A stretch of DNA of 64,000 nucleotides from Lentzea albida. GTDB taxonomy: Bacteria > Actinomycetota > Actinomycetes > Mycobacteriales > Pseudonocardiaceae. The stretch spans positions 1 to 64,000 of the forward strand of contig NZ_FOFV01000017.1 of the NCBI RefSeq assembly GCF_900111005.1, in the 5' to 3' direction. The translations under genes were made by a program, and so were the position numbers. Numbering within the stretch: position 1 is the first letter of the stretch; each line of letters opens with the position of its first letter. The notes beneath the pieces are model-generated. The model had not been told where the DNA came from. It worked only from the letters and a program-made list of their open reading frames with translations, and ran no database searches. Below, piece after piece: positions 58,257 to 64,000 of the stretch.

Positions 58257-59669
58257 ATGTCGGCAAAATTGTTCGCCCCGGATGTCACTTTCACTTTTGA
58301 GGAGCTCGAGCAGCGCGCCCTTTGCGCCGCTGACGTGCTGCGTGACCTGGGGCTCGGCCTCGGCGACCGCGTGCTGCTGAAGGTCGACAATTCCGTTTCC
58401 TACCTCAGCACGCTTTTCGCGCTGATGCACGTGGGCGCATCGGTGGTGCTGGTCGACCACCAGCAGAAGGCCGACGACACGGCACAGGCCTGCGCTCTTT
58501 CTTCGGTGAAAATGGTCATCGTCGACGACGACGCCCCCATTTCGAAGGAACAGGAGACCGTTCACTGCTACGAGCTGGCGGTCGGCGCGTGCGGCCGTGA
58601 GCCGGCCGACCCGGCGCTCGACTTCTCGGCGTGGTGCGAGCTGCCGGACAGCATCATCATGTGGTCCTCCGGCTCGACCGGCGAACCGAAGGGCGTGGTC
58701 AAGAACGGCGGCCGGTTCCTGAAGAACCTGCGGCGCAACGCGGACCTCGTCGGGCACCGGTCCGACGACGTCCTGCTCCCGTTGCTGCCGTTCAACCACC
58801 AGTACGGGATCTCGATGATCCTCATCGCGTGGCTCGTGCGGTGCTCGCTGGTCATCGCCCCGTACCGCAGGCTGGACCGCGCGCTGCAGCTCGCCGGGAT
58901 GGCGGGGACGACCGTGGTCGACGCGACGCCCGCCACCTACAAGAGCATCCTGAACATCGTGGACAGGCGCAGGGCGGCCGTCGGCCTCTTCGGCGAGGTC
59001 CGCATGCTGTGCAGTGGCGCCGCACCGCTCGACCCGGCTCTGTCCAGGCGGGCGGTCGAGGTGTACGGCCTGCCGCTGCTCGACTCCTACGGCAGCACCG
59101 AGATGGGCAACGTCGCGTTCGCGACGCCGGACAACCCGGTCGGCACCGGACGCCCGGTCGAGGGCATCTCGGTGCGCATCCGCGGGGAAGACGGCGAGGA
59201 GCTCCCCGCGGGTGAGATCGGGGAGATCGAGGTGCTCGACCCGGACCTCATGGAGGGCTACCTCGGCCCGGACGGCACGGTGACGCCGGTCGACCGGGAC
59301 TGGTACGCCACCAACGACTTCGGCCACCTCGACGCCGACGGCAACCTGTTCATCGCCGGCCGCAAGACGGCCGTGCACCGCAACGGGTACACGCTGCACC
59401 CGGAGATCATCGAACGCACGCTCGCCGAACACGGCTGCACCACCATGATCGTGGCGTTGCCGTGCGACCGGCGCGGTTCGACGCTGGTGTTCTACGTCGA
59501 GGACGAGCAGAACGGCGACCCGGCCCGCTGGCGCGAGCTCATCAACGGCGTCCTGCCGAAGTACGAGCAGCCCAACCGGGTGAGCGTGGTCGACCGGTTC
59601 CCGTTGAACCGCAACGGCAAGCCGGACCGCAAGGAGCTGGAACGGCGGGCGCTGTCGGAAGGTGCGTAG
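58257..59669 (+). CDS. AMP-dependent acyl-activating ligase
   Basis: A 470-residue adenylate-forming enzyme: IIMWSSGSTGEPKGVVKNGG, LLPFNHQYGISMIL, LLDSYGSTEMGNV, NDFGHLDADGNLFIAGRKT and the C-terminal catalytic Lys in NRNGKPDRKELE. It is shorter at the N-terminus than most acyl-CoA synthetases. It activates a carboxylic acid, perhaps the starter unit of the cluster beginning at the right. GGGAGG precedes the ATG. It stands between the SARP gene and a long intergenic region. Confidence 0.88.
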   Translation: MSAKLFAPDVTFTFEELEQRALCAADVLRDLGLGLGDRVLLKVDNSVSYLSTLFALMHVGASVVLVDHQQKADDTAQACALSSVKMVIVDDDAPISKEQETVHCYELAVGACGREPADPALDFSAWCELPDSIIMWSSGSTGEPKGVVKNGGRFLKNLRRNADLVGHRSDDVLLPLLPFNHQYGISMILIAWLVRCSLVIAPYRRLDRALQLAGMAGTTVVDATPATYKSILNIVDRRRAAVGLFGEVRMLCSGAAPLDPALSRRAVEVYGLPLLDSYGSTEMGNVAFATPDNPVGTGRPVEGISVRIRGEDGEELPAGEIGEIEVLDPDLMEGYLGPDGTVTPVDRDWYATNDFGHLDADGNLFIAGRKTAVHRNGYTLHPEIIERTLAEHGCTTMIVALPCDRRGSTLVFYVEDEQNGDPARWRELINGVLPKYEQPNRVSVVDRFPLNRNGKPDRKELERRALSEGA

Positions 59670-60412
59670 GGCTGCGGCCGCAGTCCGCGGGCCGGCCGGT
59701 GGAAGCTCGTTCGCCGAGCGAATCGGAAATGCGCGCCCGCACCGCACCGGTGTGCCAGAAAAAGGTGGACGGCTCCACTCAACACGGGACCGGAAGTGCG
59801 CAGGGGCATCGAGGTGAAGCCATCCCCGTGCCCCGTCATCTGAAGCGGGCCCGCTTTCCGTTCAGAACTTTACGACCAATCGAGGAATTGCCCGAAGAAC
59901 GCCGAGGCCGCGGTTCCCACCGCCTGGCCTCGGCGTGTTCCGTCGCAGGTAGCAGAGAATTCTCCCTCGACGACGCATGGTGCTGCCCGAAGTGCGCACG
60001 TGCCGGATCCCCTCGAAACGGACAGCGATGTGCTGTGCCGCGCCCTGCCCGTTTCGGCCGAAACCAAAGTTGCATGTGGCCCGTTCGGGCGTGCGCCGAA
60101 GCCGGTTTGCCCTCGCCAGGATGCTCCTTCCGGAGCAGAGCGGGCGTCATGAGCCAGGAACCGGGCGCGACTCGGGCAGGATCCGGCGAGGCCGGGGTTC
60201 CGGTTGTCACGTTTCACGGGTGTTTCATCAGAAGGTGAGCGAGAACCGGCGATCTCCGCCGTGAGAAGCCCGCACGGCCCAGGCGGTTGCGCCGCGACCA
60301 CCGGTCTGAATTGAACGCGGCCTCGTTTCCCTGCGAGCCGCGGAACGCCGCCGGCGCCCATCAGATCGGCGTCCTCGAAACCACCCTGCCACGGAACTCG
60401 GGAGATTCGAAC
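59670..60412. other. 743-bp intergenic region without a credible gene
   Basis: Frames exist on both strands, but none has protein-like composition, a ribosome site or motifs. I see no strong hairpin or palindrome. It presumably holds the end of the ligase transcript and the promoter of the next gene. Confidence 0.5.
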
Positions 60413-60982
60413 ATGATCAGTCGTCAGGTCCGGGACGCGGAGACCGGAATCGAACCCGCGAAAGCAAGGCTCGAAGACCTGCGCAGCGCGTGCGGGTTCG
60501 TACCGGCGGCCGTTGGCCTGATGGTGGACTCCCCCGCGCTGATCAACACGTTCCTGTCCGCGTTCGGCCACTTCCAGGACGAGGGGACCTTCACCGCGGA
60601 CGAGCGCCAGGTCCTGCTGCTGTCCAACGCGGTCGCGAACCGCAGCGAGTGGGCGGTCGCCTTCTACACCCTGCAGGCTCTCACCGAAGGTGTCGAGCCG
60701 TCCGTGGTGGAGGCGATCCGCCAGGGCATGCTGCCGAGGAACCACCGGCTGGCCGCGCTGTCGGCGTTCACGCAGTCGGTGATCGAGCTCCGCGGACAGG
60801 TGGACGAGGTGGAGCTCGCGGCCTTCCAGGCGGCGGGCTTCACGAGCGAGCAGGTGCTCGAGGTCATCACCGGGGTGGCCATCTCGGCGATGACGAACTA
60901 CATCGCCAACATCGCGCGTCCGCCGCTGGAGGACGCGGCGCTGCCGCACTCGTGGAACGCACGGGAGCTGGTCGGCCTCTGA
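60413..60982 (+). CDS. Carboxymuconolactone-decarboxylase/AhpD-fold protein without redox cysteines
   Basis: A 189-residue all-helical protein of the CMD/AhpD fold (GFVPAAVGLMVDSPALINTF; TADERQVLLLSNAVANRSEW; VLEVITGVAISAMTNYIAN). Where peroxidase members carry Cys-x-x-Cys after the S-N-helix, the sequence reads NRSEWAVAFYT, so AhpD-type peroxidase chemistry is excluded. A lactone-opening or ligand-binding function is possible. The ATG at 60413 follows CGGGAG. It converges on the DUF5988 gene. Confidence 0.8.
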   Translation: MISRQVRDAETGIEPAKARLEDLRSACGFVPAAVGLMVDSPALINTFLSAFGHFQDEGTFTADERQVLLLSNAVANRSEWAVAFYTLQALTEGVEPSVVEAIRQGMLPRNHRLAALSAFTQSVIELRGQVDEVELAAFQAAGFTSEQVLEVITGVAISAMTNYIANIARPPLEDAALPHSWNARELVGL

Positions 60983-61040
60983 GGCCGCGCGTCCCGGACG
61001 AGAACACGGGACGTTCAGCGGCAGGCCGGTCGTGCCCGCG

Positions 61041-61080
61041 TCGGTGACGGCACCTCGCGTGGTGCGCACGCCGTCACCGA
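61041..61080. terminator. Hairpin terminator between convergent genes
   Basis: Perfect 11-bp arms (61041-61051 and 61070-61080) enclose an 18-base loop that itself holds GTGCGCAC. It lies between the CMD-like gene and the DUF5988 gene. Confidence 0.65.
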
Positions 61081-61134
61081 CGGGACCTCAGGCCGGCGCG
61101 GCCCGTGGCGCCGGGCGACGACCGGCGATCCGCT

Positions 61135-61383
61135 TCATTCGGCGACGCGGGTACGTCCGGTCCAGTGGAACACCAGCTCGGCGGACCCGTCGAGCGCGGA
61201 TCCGTCCCGTTCGAAGTGCTCGTGCCCGCCGTAGTGCGGGATCTTGAGCTTGCGCTCCTCGCGGTGCACCCGCTGTGCCCTGGTCTCCGCGGGCAGGTCG
61301 GCGGGGCCGCCCTGCAGCACGGCGTCGACCAGGAGGCCGACACCGCTGCCGTTCACGCTGGTGGTCTGCACGCCTTCGGTCAT
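61135..61383 (-). CDS. DUF5988-like small protein
   Basis: An 82-residue protein with the pattern VLQGGPADLPAETRAQRV, KIPHYGGHEHFER and FHWTGRTRVAE, which I associate with the DUF5988 family found beside actinomycete biosynthetic genes. The ATG at 61383 follows AAGGGAT; the frame is open far upstream but that part is not protein-like. It is the last gene of the leftward thioesterase/FkbH group, 164 bp after it. Function unknown. Confidence 0.72.
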   Translation of the reverse strand: MTEGVQTTSVNGSGVGLLVDAVLQGGPADLPAETRAQRVHREERKLKIPHYGGHEHFERDGSALDGSAELVFHWTGRTRVAE

Positions 61384-61547
61384 GGTGGATCCCTTCGCTA
61401 CGGGTCGTGATCGGTGTCTGGCACGTTCCTCACTGCTGCTTGCCGGAACCGGAGGTCTCGATCGGCCGGGCGACGTCGTCGGCGCACGCGACAGCGACCG
61501 AGTCCTCGGCGGAGGTGGAACTGGGCTGGGGGAACCGGGCCGGCGGT

Positions 61548-62291
61548 TCAGCCGGCCATCCTCCGGCGGACGACCTGCATCATCTCCGCCACGCGGTCTT
61601 CCAGGTAGAAGTGGCCACCGGGATAGGTGACCAGCGCCGAATCCGTGGAGAGCTCCTGCCACGCGGCCAGTTCGACCGGGTCGGCACGGGGGTCGTCGAC
61701 CCCGCCGAACACCGTCAGGGGGATCGGCAGCGGCGGTCCGGGGACGTGCCGGTAGGTCTCGTTCACCGCCAGGTCCGCGCGGAGCAGGGGCAGGAACGAC
61801 TCCAGCAGGGAGCGCTCCCGCAGCAGGAGGTCCGGCAGGCCACCGAGCGCGCGCAGTTCTTCGACGAGGTCGTCGGTGGGCAGTGCGCGCAGTTCCCTGC
61901 GCGTGTTCGGCAGTTGCGGTGCTGCCCTGCCGGACACGAACAGGTGCCGGGGCGGCGGCCCGCCGCGCTCGACGATCCGCCGGGCGACCAGGTACGCGGT
62001 GAGGGCCCCGACGCTGTGCCCGAACAGGGCGTAGTCGCCGGTGAACTCACGACCCAGGCCGTCGAGCACGTCGTCGGCCAGCGCTTCCGGGTCGTGGTGC
62101 GGGACCTCCCTCCCCCGCGCCGCGCGGCCGGGGAGCTGCACCGGGCAGATCACCGGGTCGTCGCCGCCGACGGCACGCCAGCCGGCGTACACCGCGGCGC
62201 TCGCTCCCGCGTGCGGGAAGCAGAACAGCCGGGTGCCGGTGCTCGTGACCCCGTACGGCAGCCAGGGGTGGGTGGTGCTCGCGGTGGTCAT
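61548..62291 (-). CDS. Type II thioesterase
   Basis: A 247-residue alpha/beta-hydrolase of the TEII family: LFCFPHAGASAAVYAGW, the nucleophile Ser93 in LFGHSVGALTAY, VFGGVDDPRADP with the catalytic Asp region, and the His in YPGGHFYLEDR. It edits stalled acyl chains from PKS/NRPS carrier proteins. The ATG overlaps the stop of the FkbH-like gene, so it belongs to that biosynthetic operon. Confidence 0.92.
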   Translation of the reverse strand: MTTASTTHPWLPYGVTSTGTRLFCFPHAGASAAVYAGWRAVGGDDPVICPVQLPGRAARGREVPHHDPEALADDVLDGLGREFTGDYALFGHSVGALTAYLVARRIVERGGPPPRHLFVSGRAAPQLPNTRRELRALPTDDLVEELRALGGLPDLLLRERSLLESFLPLLRADLAVNETYRHVPGPPLPIPLTVFGGVDDPRADPVELAAWQELSTDSALVTYPGGHFYLEDRVAEMMQVVRRRMAG

Positions 62292-63349
62292 TCGACGTTC
62301 ACCTCCAGGTACGCGGGAGGCGGCTGGATCTGCTCGAGGGCCGACTCCAGCACCAGGCGGTTGTCGTCGCGCTCGATCTCGCTGAAGCCCGCGAACGCGT
62401 AGGTCACGTACATGACCCGGTTCCGCCCGGTCTCGACGAAGTCGGCCCGCAACCGGGCACCGTCCTCCTTGGCCAGCCGCATCACGTGGTTGAGCAGCAC
62501 CGTCCCGACGCCACGGGCCATGACCCGGCACGACATCAGCATCATCCGGAGGTGCCAGGCGGGCTGCCCGCGCTCCACGAGCGCGAGCCCGATCTTGCCG
62601 TAGCCGCCGTACTTGTCGGTCAGCGACGCGACCAGCAGCAGGTGGTCGGGCGAGGAGCGCAGCGCGTCGAGCTCGTCGTAGGAGTACGTGCGGCCCGTCG
62701 AGTTCAGCTGGTTGGTGCGGACGGTCAGCTCCTCCGCGCGCTGCAGGTCCTCCTGCTTGGCGCGGCTGATCGTGAACACCATGTCCAATGTGGACAGGAA
62801 CGCCTCGTTGGTGCCCGTGTAGTCGAGCTCGGCCTGGTCGCGCACCGCGGCCGCGCGGTAGAGGTCGCGGCGCACGCGGGACTCGTCGGTGACGAACCTC
62901 GGCTGGAACTCCTCGGAGGCGAGCTCCTCGGCGATCCGCGCGGTGTCGACGGTCTTCACCGCCGGCAGCGCGTGTGCCACCTCCTCCAGCTCGAACGGCT
63001 GGTCGTCGACGAACGCGATCGCGTCCAGCCCGATGTTGATCTCCTTGGCGATCCGCTCGACCGACTGGGACTTGGGGTTCCAGTTGATCTGCGGGTACAG
63101 GAAGTACTCGTCGAGTCCTTCCGCCTTCAGCCGCGCCATGGCGGCGTCGTGGTCGTTGCGGCTGGCCACCGAGTGCAGGACGCCGAGGGCGTCGAGGCGC
63201 TTGATCTCCTCCACCACCTCGGGGCGCACGCGCACCGAGGCGTCCTCGAGGAGCGTGCCGTCCCACAGGGTGTTGTCCAGGTCCCACACCACGCACTTGA
63301 TGCGGCCGCGCTTCGGCTTGACCGAAGCGACGACGTCCGTCTGCGTCAC
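62288..63349 (-). CDS. fkbH: FkbH-like HAD-superfamily enzyme (glyceryl-ACP formation)
   Basis: A 353-residue FkbH protein. The HAD motif VVWDLDNTLWDG (Asp23, Asp25) dephosphorylates 1,3-bisphosphoglycerate, and the rest loads glyceryl onto an acyl carrier protein; IAFVDDQPFEL and the acetyltransferase-like C-terminal half (VMARGVGTVLLNHVMRLAKE) are typical. This is the first step toward methoxymalonyl-ACP or other glycerate-derived units. GTGA and ATGA overlaps link it to the acyl-CoA dehydrogenase upstream and the thioesterase downstream. The matching ACP and second dehydrogenase must lie beyond the window. Confidence 0.92.
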   Translation of the reverse strand: MTQTDVVASVKPKRGRIKCVVWDLDNTLWDGTLLEDASVRVRPEVVEEIKRLDALGVLHSVASRNDHDAAMARLKAEGLDEYFLYPQINWNPKSQSVERIAKEINIGLDAIAFVDDQPFELEEVAHALPAVKTVDTARIAEELASEEFQPRFVTDESRVRRDLYRAAAVRDQAELDYTGTNEAFLSTLDMVFTISRAKQEDLQRAEELTVRTNQLNSTGRTYSYDELDALRSSPDHLLLVASLTDKYGGYGKIGLALVERGQPAWHLRMMLMSCRVMARGVGTVLLNHVMRLAKEDGARLRADFVETGRNRVMYVTYAFAGFSEIERDDNRLVLESALEQIQPPPAYLEVNVE

Positions 63350-64000
63350 TGCGCCACCTCTCGATATGCCTCGGCCGCGATCGTCAGCTCCTGCACCTGG
63401 GTGCTGCCCTCGATGACCTCCATGACCTTGCTGTCCCGGTACAGCCGCGCGACCTGGTGGTCGGGGCTGAAACCGTTGGCACCGTGGATCTGCACCGCGT
63501 CGCTCGCGGCCTGCGCGGCCGCTTTCGAGGCGTGGTACTTCGCCACCCACGTCGCCATGATCGTCGCCGGGTCGCCCTCGTCGCTGAGCGCGCCCGCCCT
63601 CTGGCACAACAGCCTCGCCGCGTCGCGGGCCGTCACCATGCCGCTCATCATCTGGCGCACGTGCGGGAGGTCCCGCAGCGGAACGCCGGCGGCCGTCCGG
63701 ACCGACGTGTACGCCGCGCACGCCTCGAGCGCGGCCCGGATGATGCCGAGCGAACCGCAGGCCACGCTGTAGCGGCCGAGGTTCAGGGCGTTGGTCATCA
63801 CCGTGCCCGCTGCCCAGCCCGGCGGGCCGAGCAGGGCGGACGGTTCCAGGCGCACGCCGGTGAACTCGATCTCGGCGAGCATGCTCGCCGTCGTGCCCAT
63901 GACGTGCGGCAGTGGGGTGACCCGCACGCCCGGCCGGTCGGCCTCGACCAGGAAGGTGCTCATGCCGCTGTCCGTCGTCGCGAACACCATGAGGACGTCC
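63346..64000 (-). CDS. FkbI-like acyl-CoA dehydrogenase, N-terminus beyond the window
   Basis: The C-terminal 217 residues of an acyl-CoA dehydrogenase. The oxidase-fold core (SMLAEIEFTGVRLEPSALLG, NLGRYSVACGSLGIIRAALE, IHGANGFSPDHQVARLYRD) ends with the catalytic Glu region VMEVIEGSTQVQ, so it is an active dehydrogenase. Its stop overlaps the FkbH start, matching the fkbH/fkbI pair of methoxymalonyl-ACP pathways, in which glyceryl-ACP is oxidised. The reading frame continues off the right edge. Confidence 0.88.
   Translation of the reverse strand, partial: DVLMVFATTDSGMSTFLVEADRPGVRVTPLPHVMGTTASMLAEIEFTGVRLEPSALLGPPGWAAGTVMTNALNLGRYSVACGSLGIIRAALEACAAYTSVRTAAGVPLRDLPHVRQMMSGMVTARDAARLLCQRAGALSDEGDPATIMATWVAKYHASKAAAQAASDAVQIHGANGFSPDHQVARLYRDSKVMEVIEGSTQVQELTIAAEAYREVAQ

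Noticed and set aside
59870..61069. A 399-codon - strand frame across the long gap and the CMD-like gene
   Set aside because: It is antisense to the CMD-fold gene over most of its length; the part in the gap is Arg/Gly/Ala-rich without motifs.
1..64000. tRNA, rRNA, CRISPR arrays, insertion sequences, integrases
   Set aside because: I looked for conserved tRNA arms, repeat-spacer arrays, transposase motifs and flanking inverted repeats and saw none that could be supported.

Overview
The window reads as a chromosomal stretch of a high-GC filamentous actinomycete. GC-rich codons, GTG starts, 4-base ATGA/GTGA gene overlaps, AfsR/SARP regulators, a Sfp-type phosphopantetheinyl transferase, a GH92 mannosidase and two specialised-metabolism loci all fit. 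I would guess Pseudonocardiaceae (a Lentzea/Saccharothrix/Actinosynnema relative), but that is inference from gene style. I see no rRNA, tRNA, CRISPR array, insertion sequence or prophage.

Region 1 (1-31 kb) is general and stress metabolism in small units. It holds a STAS anti-sigma antagonist, a secreted endonuclease/exonuclease/phosphatase-fold enzyme with a jacalin-like tail, two XRE/MmyB regulators flanking an SDR, a small STAND-like ATPase and a cupin. A quinone-oxidoreductase/hydrolase operon lies behind two near-identical palindromic operators. A two-component system pairs a response regulator fused to a cysteine-less thioredoxin-reductase-like module with a cyclic-nucleotide-sensing histidine kinase. 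Further on are a LysR-hydrolase-MFS group, an SRPBCC/alcohol dehydrogenase pair, an ATP-grasp gene, a broken TetR gene, a TetR/SDR divergent pair with its operators, a Ser/Thr kinase, a secreted GH92 enzyme, and a three-gene membrane-stress operon behind a sigma-B/sigma-F-like promoter.

Region 2 (31.1-48.1 kb) is the most interesting part: 17 genes in two divergent, tightly overlapping operons around a 493-bp control region. The leftward operon encodes a BtrH-like acyltransferase, an AMP-ligase, a carrier protein, a second AMP-ligase, a BtrK-like PLP decarboxylase, a second carrier protein, an acyl-CoA-dehydrogenase-fold flavoenzyme, a phosphopantetheinyl transferase, a TrpB-like enzyme lacking the catalytic Glu, a flavin reductase, a crotonase and a class III aminotransferase. 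The rightward operon encodes a ProA-like dehydrogenase, a third carrier protein, a second BtrH-like protein and two saccharopine dehydrogenases. The combination recalls the carrier-tethered amino-acid chemistry of butirosin side-chain biosynthesis, joined to the lysine-saccharopine-aminoadipate-semialdehyde route. I do not recognise it as a described cluster.

Region 3 (48.2-64 kb) has a zinc-ribbon protein, an MFS exporter preceded by a 38-codon coupled reading frame and followed by its TetR, two SARP-family regulators, and a secreted peptide with repeated DTPWG motifs. Next come an acyl-activating ligase, a carboxymuconolactone-decarboxylase-like protein, a DUF5988 protein, a type II thioesterase, an FkbH-like glyceryl-ACP enzyme and an FkbI-like acyl-CoA dehydrogenase that runs off the right end. 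This looks like the edge of a polyketide or hybrid cluster using an unusual glycerate-derived extender unit such as methoxymalonyl-ACP.
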